Below, in pieces: positions 15,517 through 24,827 of a DNA stretch of 64,000 nt. Numbering within the stretch: position 1 is the stretch's first letter; each line of letters starts with the position of its first letter. The position numbers and the translations under genes are program-made. Source of the stretch: Pseudomonas cremoricolorata. Its GTDB lineage: Bacteria; Pseudomonadota; Gammaproteobacteria; Pseudomonadales; Pseudomonadaceae. The DNA is taken from positions 4,464,001 through 4,528,000 of the forward strand of contig NZ_CP009455.1 in the NCBI RefSeq assembly GCF_000759535.1, read 5' to 3'. The notes beneath the pieces are model-generated. The model had not been told where the DNA came from. It did not search any database and saw only the letters and a program-made list of their open reading frames with translations.

Positions 15517-18500
15517 AGATTCTTGCCATTCGCCTGAAGAACCTGGCCTCGCTGGCAGGCCCGGTGGACATCGACTTCACCGCCGAGCCGCTGCTCAGCG
15601 CCGGGCTGTTCGCCATCACCGGACCCACCGGCGCCGGCAAGAGCACCCTGCTCGACGCCCTGTGCCTGGCACTGTTCGGCAGCGTGCCGCGGCTCAACGC
15701 CATCGCCCGCGAAGCCAAGGTGCCGGATGCCGACGGCGACATTCCCACCGCCGATCCACGCAACCTGCTGCGCCGCGGCAGTGGCAGTGGCTTTGCCGAA
15801 GTGGATTTCATCGGCATCGACGGGCACCGCTACCGCGCTCGCTGGGAAGCCAACCGCGCCCGCGACAAGGCCGGCGGCAAGTTGCAGGCCAGCCGCCAGA
15901 GCCTGTGCGACCTCGACGCCGAGCAACTGCTGGGCAGTGGCAAGCAGGAATACAAAGAGCTGATCGAAACCCGCCTGGGCCTGAACTTCGAGCAGTTCAC
16001 CCGCGCAGTGATGCTGGCCCAAAGCGAGTTCAGCGCCTTCCTCAAGGCCAACGACCGCGACCGCAGCGAGCTGCTGGAAAAACTCACCAACACCTCGATC
16101 TATACCCGCCTCGGGCAAGGCGCCTTCGCCAGGGCGCGGGAGGCTGGCGAGGCCCACCGCGCCTTGCAGGAGCGCGCCAGTCACCTGCTGCCGATGGCCA
16201 GCGAAGCCCGCGTCGAGCTCGATGCCACCCTCGACCAGGCCCAGCAGCAGCTCAAGGCCGAGCAACAGCGCCAACGCGAACTGGAACAGCAACGCGCCTG
16301 GGCCGCCGAACTGCAGCGCTTGCAGCAGCAACAACACAACGCCCGGCAAGCGCTGGTCGAGGCGCAGCAGCATACCGAATCACTGAGCGAACAACGTCAT
16401 GACGTGCAGCGTCTGGATCGTCTGGCGCCGCAGCGCCACCAGTTCCAGCGCCAGCGCCAGTTGCTCGCGCAATTGCAGCCGCTGGGCGAGGCGCTGCTTG
16501 CGCAACGCCAGCAGCAGGCTGGCGTGCAGGCGCGCAGTGGCGAACTCGAACACGCCCTGCACGGCGCCCGCGAGCACCTGAGCCAGCGCCAGCACGCCTT
16601 GGATGAGGCCGCACCGCGTCTGCGCCAGGCGTTCTCTGCCGAGGAAACCCTGGCCCGCCTGCACGGTGAGCTGGAGACCGCGCGCACTGCTGCTGCCGAG
16701 GCCGAGCGCGGCAGCGCGGCCTTGCAGCAACAGCAACAGCAGGTGCAGCAAGCGCAGCAGCGAGACCAGCACGCATTGCAGCAGGTCGAGCAGGCGTTGG
16801 CCGGCAGCGCCGAGTTGGCGAGTCTCGGCGAGGCCTGGCAGGCCTACCGTGGGCAGCTGCAACAGTTGCTGCAAATCGGCAATCGGCTTGAGCAAGGCAC
16901 TGAAGAACTGCCCGCCTTGCAGGCACAACTGAGCCAGGCCAGTGCCCAGGCCCACGCCCAGCAGCAGGACCTGGAACTGCTCTACCGCGAGGCCAAGGTC
17001 GAGCCGCAGGCGGTGGCCGAACAGTTGCAGCTGCTAAGCGGCATGCTTCAGGACAACCGCAAGCAACAGCGCAGCGTCGACGAGTTCACTCGCCTCTACA
17101 GCCGCGAGCAGGAGCTGCAACAGAATCTGCAGGCACTCGCCGAGCGTCAGCAGCAGGCCCTGGAACAGCGTCAGCAGTTGATCGCCGCCGGTACTGCCGC
17201 CAAAGCTGAGTTCACCGCTGCCGAACAGGCGCTGGCGGTGATCCAGCAGGTGCTCGAACGCCAGCGCCTGGCACGCGACAAGAGCGTCGAAGCCCTGCGC
17301 GAGCAACTGCGTGACGGTGAGCCATGCAGCGTCTGCGGCAGCCTCGAACACCCCTTCCACGATGCCCAGGCGCTGCTCGCCAGCCTCGGCCAGCACGATC
17401 AGCACGAAGAAGACAGCGCCAAGGTCCAGGTGCGCCAGCTCGGCGAACGCCTCACCACCCTGCGCACCGAGCTGGGCGTGGCCAACGCCCAGTACAAGGA
17501 TGCGCAGCAGCAGCAGGCGCAACTGAGCGAGCAGTGGCAGCCACTCGATCAGCAGTTGCGCGACCATGCCCTGTGGCCCGGCCTCGACGCCCAGGCCGAG
17601 TCGGCCCGCGCGGCCTGGCTTGCGGCGCAGGCGCGGCGCCTCGAGCAAGAGATCAGCCACGACGAACAACGCCAGGCCACCCTCACCCGCCTGCAGCACG
17701 ATGTCGCCCAGCAGACTGCACAGCTACACGCTGCCCAGCAGGCCCAGCAGCACGCGCAACAACGCCTGGAGCAGCAGCGCAGTGCGCTCCAGGCCGATCA
17801 GCAGCGCCTGGAGCAAGCCTTGGCCGACTTTGCCGAGCTGCTGCCCGAGGCCCACCTCAAGGCCCTGCGCGAAGCGCCGGCCGAGGCTTTTCTGACACTC
17901 GACCGCCTGCTCGCCGAACGCCTGCAGCAGCTCGACCAGCGCCACGAATTGCAGCAGGCCCAGCAACAGCGCGAACAGCAGTTGCAGCGCCTGCTCGATC
18001 AGCAGCAGCACCAGAGCGCCCAACAGCAACAGCGCCACACTGAACTCGAACGCCTCGACGCCCATTACCAGCAAGCCCGCGCATTGCTCGGCGAACTGCT
18101 CGGCAGCCACCCCAGCGCCGAAGCCTGGCAGCGGCACCTGCAACGGGAGCTGGAACAGGCCCGCCAAGGCGAAAGCGAAACCGCCCAGGCCTTGCAGCAG
18201 GCGCAGAACCAAGCCCTGCAACTGGCGACCGAACTCAAGGCCAACCAGGCCCGCGAAGCGGAACTGACCGTCGAGCAGCAACAGTTGCAGGAGGCCATCG
18301 ACCAGTGGCGTGCCGAGCATGCCAGTTTCGATGACGCCACCCTGGAGCGTCTGCTGGCGGTCGACGAAACCCAGCTGGGCGCCCTGCGTCAGCGCCTGCT
18401 TGCCGCCGACAGCGCGCTGCAACAGGCCGCCGTGCGGGTGCAAGAGCGTGACGAGTGGGTGCACAACCATCAGCAGTCGGCCACCGAGCCCCTGCCCGCC

Positions 18501-19157
18501 GAGGCGCTGCAGCAAGCGCTGGAGGATGTTCAGGCGAAGCTGGGCCAACTCGAGCAACGCTGCGCCGAGCTGCGCGCCCAGCAGGCCGACGACCAGCGTC
18601 GCCAGCAGGCCAGCGCGGCGCTTGCCGCTGACATCGAGCAGGCCCAGCAGCAATGGCAACGCTGGGCGCGCCTGAACGCGCTGATCGGCTCGGCCTCAGG
18701 CGATGTGTTCCGCAAGATCGCCCAGGGCTACAACCTCGACCTGTTGCTGCACCATGCCAACGCACAACTGCGCCAGCTGGCCCGGCGCTACCGCCTCAAA
18801 CGCGGCGGCAGCGCCTTGGGGCTGCTGGTGATGGATACGGAAATGGGCGACGAACTGCGCTCGGTGCATTCGCTGTCCGGCGGCGAAACCTTCCTGGTCT
18901 CGCTGGCTCTGGCCCTGGGCCTGGCGTCGATGGCCTCGAGCACCTTGCGCATCGAATCGCTGTTCATCGACGAAGGCTTCGGCAGCCTCGACCCTGAATC
19001 CCTGCAACTGGCCATGGACGCCCTCGACGGCCTGCAAGCCCAGGGCCGCAAAGTGGCGGTGATTTCCCACGTGCAGGACATGCACGAGCGCATCCCGGTG
19101 CAAATCAAAGTGCACCGGCAGGGCAATGGCTTGAGTGAGGTGGAGGTCAGCGGGTGA
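15513..19157 (+). CDS. sbcC: Exonuclease SbcCD, ATPase subunit SbcC
   Basis: This 1214-residue Rad50-type SMC-like ATPase has Walker A GPTGAGKST at residues 37-45. Two long Gln/Glu/Arg-rich coiled coils follow (about 200-580 and 640-1040), separated by a zinc hook CSVC at residues 605-608. Signature LSGGE lies near 1120 and Walker B LFIDEGFGSLD near 1150. The ATPase heads bind SbcD, and the hook joins two molecules. The coiled coils contain dense runs of CAG/CAA Gln codons, which create long false frames on both strands in this stretch. Length is at the upper end for bacterial SbcC. Confidence 0.97.
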   Translation: MKILAIRLKNLASLAGPVDIDFTAEPLLSAGLFAITGPTGAGKSTLLDALCLALFGSVPRLNAIAREAKVPDADGDIPTADPRNLLRRGSGSGFAEVDFIGIDGHRYRARWEANRARDKAGGKLQASRQSLCDLDAEQLLGSGKQEYKELIETRLGLNFEQFTRAVMLAQSEFSAFLKANDRDRSELLEKLTNTSIYTRLGQGAFARAREAGEAHRALQERASHLLPMASEARVELDATLDQAQQQLKAEQQRQRELEQQRAWAAELQRLQQQQHNARQALVEAQQHTESLSEQRHDVQRLDRLAPQRHQFQRQRQLLAQLQPLGEALLAQRQQQAGVQARSGELEHALHGAREHLSQRQHALDEAAPRLRQAFSAEETLARLHGELETARTAAAEAERGSAALQQQQQQVQQAQQRDQHALQQVEQALAGSAELASLGEAWQAYRGQLQQLLQIGNRLEQGTEELPALQAQLSQASAQAHAQQQDLELLYREAKVEPQAVAEQLQLLSGMLQDNRKQQRSVDEFTRLYSREQELQQNLQALAERQQQALEQRQQLIAAGTAAKAEFTAAEQALAVIQQVLERQRLARDKSVEALREQLRDGEPCSVCGSLEHPFHDAQALLASLGQHDQHEEDSAKVQVRQLGERLTTLRTELGVANAQYKDAQQQQAQLSEQWQPLDQQLRDHALWPGLDAQAESARAAWLAAQARRLEQEISHDEQRQATLTRLQHDVAQQTAQLHAAQQAQQHAQQRLEQQRSALQADQQRLEQALADFAELLPEAHLKALREAPAEAFLTLDRLLAERLQQLDQRHELQQAQQQREQQLQRLLDQQQHQSAQQQQRHTELERLDAHYQQARALLGELLGSHPSAEAWQRHLQRELEQARQGESETAQALQQAQNQALQLATELKANQAREAELTVEQQQLQEAIDQWRAEHASFDDATLERLLAVDETQLGALRQRLLAADSALQQAAVRVQERDEWVHNHQQSATEPLPAEALQQALEDVQAKLGQLEQRCAELRAQQADDQRRQQASAALAADIEQAQQQWQRWARLNALIGSASGDVFRKIAQGYNLDLLLHHANAQLRQLARRYRLKRGGSALGLLVMDTEMGDELRSVHSLSGGETFLVSLALALGLASMASSTLRIESLFIDEGFGSLDPESLQLAMDALDGLQAQGRKVAVISHVQDMHERIPVQIKVHRQGNGLSEVEVSG

Positions 19158-19185
19158 ACGGCGCAGTTCACCCGCCTGTAGGAGG

Positions 19186-20322
19186 TTATGGGGATTTGGC
19201 GAACACCAACGCCGAAGGTGCTGGCTGGGGCAGGCGCTGAACCACTTCGCCGAGGGTGCCTTCGCGCGGGTCGCGGCGCAGGACGACGATCTCGTCGCTG
19301 TGCTGGTTGGCCACCAGCAGGAAATGCCCGTCAGGGTCGAGGGCGAATTCGCGGGGGTGGTCGCCTTCGCTGGCGCGGCGCTGCACCAGGGTCAGGCGGC
19401 CGTCGTCGGGATCGACCCGGTACACCACGATCTCATTGGCCTTGCCGCGGTTGCTGACGTACAGAAAGCGCCCGTCAGCCGACAGGTGCAGGCCGCTCGC
19501 CGACTTGAACGCCGCGTCGTGGCGCTCGGTCAGCGGCAGTTGCTGGACCAGCGCCAGGCGGCCATCTTGCTGCACCGAGAGCACCGCCACCTGCGCGCTC
19601 ATTTCCAAGGTCAGATAGGCAAAACGGCCACGGCTGTCGAACTCCAAGTGACGCGGCCCGCTGCCCGGTGGCAGCACCAGCTCGGCGGTGCTCGCCGGCT
19701 TGAGCGGTCGCTCGGCGCTGGCGCCGTCGTAGCGGTAGATGAACACGCGGTCGGCGCCCAGGTCGGTGGCGTACACGTGTTGGCCATCAGGGGCGACGAC
19801 CATCGAGTGCATGTGCGCTTCACCCTGGCGCTCGGCATCGACCTGGCTCGGCGCATGGCGCACTTGCTGGGTCGGTGCCTGTAGCGTACCGCTGCGGCTC
19901 ACCGGCAGCGCCACCAGGCTGCCGCCTGGCTTTTCGGCGCCGTAGTTGGCGACGAACAGGTAGCGCTGGTCGTGACTGAGGCTGGCATGGGTCGGCTCGC
20001 CGCCCTGGCTGCTGACCTTGCCCTGGGCGGTCAGGGCGCCGTCGGCCTCGACGGCAAAGCTGCTCACCGTGCCTTTGCGGTCTTCATTGACGGCATACAG
20101 CACACGCTGGTCAGGCGACAGCGCCAGCCACGACGGATTGGCCGCGTGCACCACTTGCAACGGGCTGGACTCGATCTGCCCGGTGCTGGCATCGAAGTGA
20201 TAGCGGTAAATGCCATGGCTGGCGCCGTCGGTGTAGCTGCCGACCAGCAAGGTGGCGGCGTGGACGGGCACGGCCAGGCTCATCAGGCTAATCCTTAGCA
20301 GGTGCTTGCAGGTGCGGTTCAT
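19186..20322 (-). CDS. Secreted lactonase-family beta-propeller (6-phosphogluconolactonase-like)
   Basis: This 378-residue protein starts with a signal peptide (MNRTCKHLLRISLMSLAVPVHA, cut before ATLLVG; the halves are contiguous here), then a seven-bladed propeller of the lactonase family PF10282. Repeats such as 'NPSWLALSPDQRVLYAVNE', 'PTHASLSHDQRYLFVANYG', 'GPRHLEFDSRGRFAYL' and 'HPREFALDPDGHFLLVANQ' define the blades. Cytosolic members (Pgl) hydrolyse 6-phosphogluconolactone; this one is exported, so it probably acts on another sugar lactone in the periplasm. The start at 20322 is chosen over the longer frame because AGGAAGA lies just upstream and a signal peptide follows. Confidence 0.85.
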   Translation of the reverse strand: MNRTCKHLLRISLMSLAVPVHAATLLVGSYTDGASHGIYRYHFDASTGQIESSPLQVVHAANPSWLALSPDQRVLYAVNEDRKGTVSSFAVEADGALTAQGKVSSQGGEPTHASLSHDQRYLFVANYGAEKPGGSLVALPVSRSGTLQAPTQQVRHAPSQVDAERQGEAHMHSMVVAPDGQHVYATDLGADRVFIYRYDGASAERPLKPASTAELVLPPGSGPRHLEFDSRGRFAYLTLEMSAQVAVLSVQQDGRLALVQQLPLTERHDAAFKSASGLHLSADGRFLYVSNRGKANEIVVYRVDPDDGRLTLVQRRASEGDHPREFALDPDGHFLLVANQHSDEIVVLRRDPREGTLGEVVQRLPQPAPSALVFAKSP

Positions 20323-20581
20323 CGTCGTCTTCCTCATCTTCCGGGGCGCGCAGGGCACTCATGCAGAACAGCAGGTGCTCGGCTTCGACAGCACTCACCC
20401 GCCATTCGTCCCCCTGGCCTTGCGCGGCGGCCAACTGCTCGGCGCTGAACTGCCAGCGGCGCAGCTGCCGGCCATCCATGCATTCGGCGCGCAGGCCGGC
20501 GTCATCGAGGGTGAAATCAAAACAATGCAGGCCGTCGATCAGCAGCATGTCGCAGGTGTGCAGGGCGTCGAGAAGGGTCAT
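20288..20581 (-). CDS. DUF5629 family protein
   Basis: This 97-residue cytosolic protein has no signal peptide or membrane segment. Its middle 'FDFTLDDAGLRAECMDGRQLRRWQFSAEQLAAA' looks like a small beta-sheet domain, and the tail is very acidic (EDEEDDDE) then Pro/Ala-rich. I recognise it as the small Pseudomonas family DUF5629; function unknown. It overlaps the start of the following lactonase gene by 35 bp in another frame, so the two may be translationally coupled. The RND gene stop lies 38 bp upstream. Confidence 0.75.
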   Translation of the reverse strand: MTLLDALHTCDMLLIDGLHCFDFTLDDAGLRAECMDGRQLRRWQFSAEQLAAAQGQGDEWRVSAVEAEHLLFCMSALRAPEDEEDDDEPHLQAPAKD

Positions 20582-20619
20582 GGGAATACCTGAGGAAAAA
20601 TGACCGCCAGTATACCCGC

Positions 20620-23013
20620 TCAATGGCCCAGCAGACCGCCGCCAGGCTGGCCCGCCAGGCGCTCGGGCCTGATCAGAAAACGCGCCAGCGCTGGCAACAA
20701 CCACAACGCGCCGACCATGTTCCACAGCAGCATGAAGGTCAGCATCAGGCCCATGTCGGCCTGGAACTTGATGGCCGAGAACATCCACGTGCAAACCCCG
20801 ATCGCCAGGCACAGGCCGGTGAACAGCACGGCCTTGCCGGTCGAGCGCAAGGTCTGGTAATAGGCCTCCTGCAACGACAGCCCGGCGCGCAGGAATCGCT
20901 CCAGACGGCTGTAGATGTAGATGCCATAGTCGACGCCAATGCCCACACCCAGGGCGACCACCGGCAAGGTGGCGACCTTCACGCCGATACCCATGAACGC
21001 CATCAGCGCATTGCCCAGCACCGAGGTCAGCACCAGCGGCAGCACGATGCACAAGGTGGCGGCGAACGAGCGGAAGGTGATCAGGCACATGACCGCCACG
21101 CACAGGTAGACCAGCAGCAGGATGCGCAGCTCGGCAGACGCGATGACCTCGTTGGTGGCTGCCTCGATACCGGCGTTGCCAGCAGCCAGGAGGAACTGCA
21201 GGCCGTCGCGGTCATGGCTGGCGGCAAAGGCGCGGGCGGCGGCGGTGACCCGCTGCAGGGTTTCGGCCTTGTGGTCGTTGAGAAACACCAGCACCGGCGC
21301 CAAGGAGCAGTCGGCGTTGTACAGGCCGTCGGCGCGGGCGATGGAGTTGTTCAGCACATCGGCGTTACGCGACAGCGTCTCCCACTTCAGGCTGCCCTCG
21401 TTCATGCCCTTGATGACCTGTTTGGAGACCGTCACCAGGGAAATCGCCGACTGCACCCCCTGGGTGTTCTGCAGCGTCCACATCAACTCGTCGATCGGCG
21501 CCAGGGTGCTGTGCACCGAGCACTGCTCGGCGGCGGTCTTGACCATGATCACCAGCACGTCGGAGCTGGTCGAGTAGTGCTCGATGATGAAGCGGTTGTC
21601 CTGGTTGTAGCGCGAATCCGGGCGCAGCTCCGGTGCCCCCTGATCGAGGTCGCCGATCTTCAGGTTCTGGCTGTACCAGAGGCCACCGGCGAAGGCCAGC
21701 AGCGCCAGGCCCAGCGACAACGGCGCCACCCGCGCGCTGGCAAGGTTCGACAGCAGGCGCCAGAACGGGTGTTCACGGTGCGCATCGGCCTTGCTGCGCG
21801 CCACCGCCTTCTGGCTGATGCCGACATAGGAAATCGCCACCGGTAACAGAATCAGGTTGGTGAAGACGATCACTGCCACGCCGATCGAGGCGCCGATGGC
21901 CAGCTCGCGGATCACCCCGATGTCGATGATCAGCAAGGTGATGAAGCCCACCGCATCGGCGAGGATGGCGATCATGCCGGGGATGAACAGCTGGCGGAAG
22001 GTGCGCCGCGCGGCGGTCAGCGCGTTGTCGGCGTCGCTGGACTGCAAGGCGATGCCGTTGATCTTCTGCACGCCGTGGGAAATGCCGATGGCGAAGATCA
22101 GAAACGGCACCAGCATCGAGTAAGGATCGAGCCCAAAACCGACCGCATGCATCAGCCCCAGTTGCCAGACCACCGCCACCAATGTGGTCACCAGCACCGC
22201 CACGGTGCTGCGCAGACACCCGGTGAACCACAACAGCAACGCCCAGGTGATCAGCAACGCCACACCGAAGAACAGCGCCACCATCAGCAACCCGTCGATC
22301 AGGTCACCGACCTTCTTGGCAAAGCCGACGATATGAATCTCGACGTTGGGGTTCTGCGCCTGGTACTTGTCGCGGATCTTCTCTTCGAGCTGGTGCGAGA
22401 ACTGCTGGTAGTCGAGCTTGAGCTGGCGCGAGGGGTCGAGCGGGTCGGGGTAGCTTTCCTGCAATGGCACATCGACGATGCTGGAGCGAAAATCATTGGC
22501 CACCAGGCGGCCGATCTGCCCGGACTTGAGCACGTTGTCGCGCAGGGCATCGAGGCTGGCGGGCGAGCCGTCATAGGGGGTGGGAATCACCTCGCCACCG
22601 GCAAAGCCCGCTTCGGTGACCTCGGTCCAGCGCACGCTCGGGCTCCACAGCGATTTGAGGCCACTGCGTTCGACGCCTGGAATGTAGAACACCTCGTCGT
22701 GAATCTGGCGCAGGGTCTCCATGTAGGCGGGGTCGAAGATGTCGCCCTCTTTCACCGCCACGGCGATGCGCACGGTATTGCCGAGGTTGGCCAGATCGTT
22801 GCGGTGTTCGAGCATGCGTTCGATGAACGGGTGCTGCAGCGGGATCATCTTCTCGAAACTGGTGGAGGGGCGAATCAGCGTGGCCTGCCAGAACAGCACC
22901 AGGCTGACCAGCAGACACAGCCCGATCACCACCGGGCGATGGTTGAAGATCAGCCGCTCAAGCGCGGTAGCCTGTTGCTCATCGGGCATGGCGCGGGGCG
23001 TCTGGCGGCTCAT
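20620..23013 (-). CDS. RND/MMPL-family transporter
   Basis: This 797-residue inner-membrane protein has the MMPL layout: TM1 near residues 30-50, a large periplasmic loop, five TMs (about 225-410, with 'PFLIFAIGISHGVQKINGIA'), a second loop, then five more TMs with 'TLPVVALGVGIGVDYGIYIYSRLERFLRAG' (residues in two halves). It is about three-quarters the size of tripartite HAE-RND pumps and lacks an adjacent membrane-fusion protein. It resembles the hydrophobe-exporter group found with Ycf48-like, DUF1302 and DUF1329 genes. Its start overlaps the Ycf48-like stop by ATGA. Export of a lipid- or terpenoid-like compound is inference. Confidence 0.88.
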   Translation of the reverse strand: MSRQTPRAMPDEQQATALERLIFNHRPVVIGLCLLVSLVLFWQATLIRPSTSFEKMIPLQHPFIERMLEHRNDLANLGNTVRIAVAVKEGDIFDPAYMETLRQIHDEVFYIPGVERSGLKSLWSPSVRWTEVTEAGFAGGEVIPTPYDGSPASLDALRDNVLKSGQIGRLVANDFRSSIVDVPLQESYPDPLDPSRQLKLDYQQFSHQLEEKIRDKYQAQNPNVEIHIVGFAKKVGDLIDGLLMVALFFGVALLITWALLLWFTGCLRSTVAVLVTTLVAVVWQLGLMHAVGFGLDPYSMLVPFLIFAIGISHGVQKINGIALQSSDADNALTAARRTFRQLFIPGMIAILADAVGFITLLIIDIGVIRELAIGASIGVAVIVFTNLILLPVAISYVGISQKAVARSKADAHREHPFWRLLSNLASARVAPLSLGLALLAFAGGLWYSQNLKIGDLDQGAPELRPDSRYNQDNRFIIEHYSTSSDVLVIMVKTAAEQCSVHSTLAPIDELMWTLQNTQGVQSAISLVTVSKQVIKGMNEGSLKWETLSRNADVLNNSIARADGLYNADCSLAPVLVFLNDHKAETLQRVTAAARAFAASHDRDGLQFLLAAGNAGIEAATNEVIASAELRILLLVYLCVAVMCLITFRSFAATLCIVLPLVLTSVLGNALMAFMGIGVKVATLPVVALGVGIGVDYGIYIYSRLERFLRAGLSLQEAYYQTLRSTGKAVLFTGLCLAIGVCTWMFSAIKFQADMGLMLTFMLLWNMVGALWLLPALARFLIRPERLAGQPGGGLLGH

Positions 23014-24041
23014 GGTTGCACCTCCAGGTCCTGACCCTTGGCGTCGGCCAGGTGAATACCGCCCTGCCCGACCAGCAGCAGCCGCTGGTCGGCAAGCCCG
23101 GCGACACCGGCCAGGGCGATGCGGTCGCGGCGGCTGTTCACCGTGAACGTCTCGCCGTCGTCATCGCTCAGCAGCACGCTGCCGGCATTGCCGACCACCA
23201 CCACGCGGCCATCGTCGAGCAGCGCTGCGCCCGACAGGCCCGCAGCGAAAGGCCCACGTTCAGTGCTCAAGGTGATGCGCTGCCAGGTGTCGCCGAAGTC
23301 TGTGGATCGCAACAGGTTGCCGCGCAGGCCGAAGGCCAGGAGGGTTGCCGGGCTGGCAGTGCCGAGCACCCCGAACAGCGAACCCTCGTACGGCCCAGGC
23401 ACCGACGCCCAGCTCTGCCCGTCGTCGCTGGAGCGATACAGGCTGCCCTGCTCGCCGACGATGAACAGACCACGGTCCTTTACCTGGGCGATCGCGTTGA
23501 GGTGCAGTTGCTCGGGGTTGTCCAGCCGGTCGCCGACGTCGTGCCACTGCTGGCCGCCGTCGCGGGTTTCCAGCAGCGCGCCATAGGCACCGACGGCAAA
23601 CCCATGGCGGGTATCGAGAAACAGCACATCGAGCAGCGGCGCCTCGCGCGCAAGGTCTTCGAACTGCTTGCGCCAAGTGGCGCCGCCGTCGTCGCTGGCC
23701 AGCACCTGGGCATCGTGGCCGACCGCCCAGCCGTGCTCGGCGTCGACGAAATACACCGCCGTGAGCAACTGACGGCTGGGCACCTGGGCCTGGGTCCAGG
23801 CGCCGCCTTGGTCATCGGAATAAAGGATATGCCCGCGGTCCCCGACCACCACCAGACGCTTTCCAGCCTGGGCGGCGTCGATCAGCAGGCTATGGGCGGC
23901 GCGCTCGGAGGCAATGGCCGATTGCCCATCATCAGCGGCCTGCGCTCGATCCGGGCACATGGCGCTGGTCAGCACCAACAGCGCCGCCATCGACCACCCC
24001 CACGCCCACGGCCTGCCACGCATCCTTGCCCACTGGCTCAT
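23010..24041 (-). CDS. Secreted Ycf48-like/BNR beta-propeller protein
   Basis: This 343-residue protein starts with a signal peptide (TM core WSMAALLVLTSAMCPDRAQA), so it should be periplasmic. The rest is a propeller of Asp-box repeats: SDDQGGAW, SDDGGATW, TRDGGQQW, SSDDGQSW, STDFGDTW and SDDDGETF. This is the pattern of Ycf48/photosystem-assembly-factor-like proteins that accompany MMPL transporters in proteobacteria, perhaps as the periplasmic partner. The start at 24041 has AGGGGA upstream and gives an intact signal peptide; the longer frame does not. The stop overlaps the transporter start (ATGA). Confidence 0.85.
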   Translation of the reverse strand: MSQWARMRGRPWAWGWSMAALLVLTSAMCPDRAQAADDGQSAIASERAAHSLLIDAAQAGKRLVVVGDRGHILYSDDQGGAWTQAQVPSRQLLTAVYFVDAEHGWAVGHDAQVLASDDGGATWRKQFEDLAREAPLLDVLFLDTRHGFAVGAYGALLETRDGGQQWHDVGDRLDNPEQLHLNAIAQVKDRGLFIVGEQGSLYRSSDDGQSWASVPGPYEGSLFGVLGTASPATLLAFGLRGNLLRSTDFGDTWQRITLSTERGPFAAGLSGAALLDDGRVVVVGNAGSVLLSDDDGETFTVNSRRDRIALAGVAGLADQRLLLVGQGGIHLADAKGQDLEVQP

Positions 24042-24256
24042 GCTGTTCCCCTGTTGTTGTTCTTCGCCGGGTCGCTGGAGAAAACCGCCTGCAGGGCCTG
24101 CATTGGCGCAGAAGAATGCCCTGCAGTAGCGATGGGCCATCCTAGCGATGATGGCAAAAGGAATACAACGCGCTGCTGGTTATATTTTGTTACCGCGTGG
24201 GGAATAGCTGGGTAGACCTGGCCGCCCACAACAGGGCGACCGAGGCAACGCCTGCC

Positions 24257-24817
24257 CTACTCGGCGAACGGCAGCTCGGTGCCGGTATCGCGCCTGACCT
24301 CGAACACGTTCAGGGTCATCGCCACCAGGGCGTAGTAGCCGAACACGCCGATCAGCTCGACCATGGCCGGTTCGCCGAACAATTCCACGCCGCGCTGGTA
24401 CAGCGCATCGTCGATGCGGCGGGTGTCGTACAGCGTCTTGCCGATGTCGTACACGCACTGTTCATCGCTGCGTTCGAACACCGGGGTGCGCTGCTGCCTG
24501 AGCGCGTCGATGACGCTGTCGGCAAGCCCTGCGCTGCGGGCGATGGGCTCGTGAATCTGCCACTCGGCCTGGGAGCGCCACCACGCCGCGGTGGTGAGGA
24601 TCGCCAGTTCGCTCAGGCGTAGCTCCAGCGCCGTGCCATAGCGGCAGAAGGCGCCCAGGCGCTGGGCGTGATCGGCCAGCGCCGGGCTGTGTACCCACGC
24701 CAGAAACGGGCCGTCGAGGTTGCCGCGCGGGCCTTGCAGAATGTCGTCGAGCACGCGCTGCTGGTCGGCGCTCATGCGCCCGGGCTGCAACGGGGTCAGA
24801 CGTGATCGAATGTCCAT
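24257..24817 (-). CDS. Carboxymuconolactone decarboxylase (CMD/AhpD-like) family protein
   Basis: This 186-residue all-alpha protein has the CMD family pattern: 'GPFLAWVHSPALADHAQRLGAFCRYGTALELRLSELAILTTAAWWRSQAEWQIHEPIARSAGL' across residues about 36-98. The AhpD CxxC redox pair is absent, so a peroxidase-reductase role is unlikely. Members without CxxC act in protocatechuate-type decarboxylation or have unknown roles. It lies 10 bp after the class III aminotransferase on the same strand, so the two are likely an operon. The start at 24817 is chosen to avoid a long overlap with that gene. Confidence 0.82.
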   Translation of the reverse strand: MDIRSRLTPLQPGRMSADQQRVLDDILQGPRGNLDGPFLAWVHSPALADHAQRLGAFCRYGTALELRLSELAILTTAAWWRSQAEWQIHEPIARSAGLADSVIDALRQQRTPVFERSDEQCVYDIGKTLYDTRRIDDALYQRGVELFGEPAMVELIGVFGYYALVAMTLNVFEVRRDTGTELPFAE

Positions 24818-24827
24818 GCTGGCTCCG

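Noticed and set aside
15513..19157. Gln-rich CAG/CAA runs as a microsatellite or repeat expansion
   Set aside because: They encode the coiled coils of SbcC; the pattern follows codon usage and heptads, not a tandem DNA repeat.
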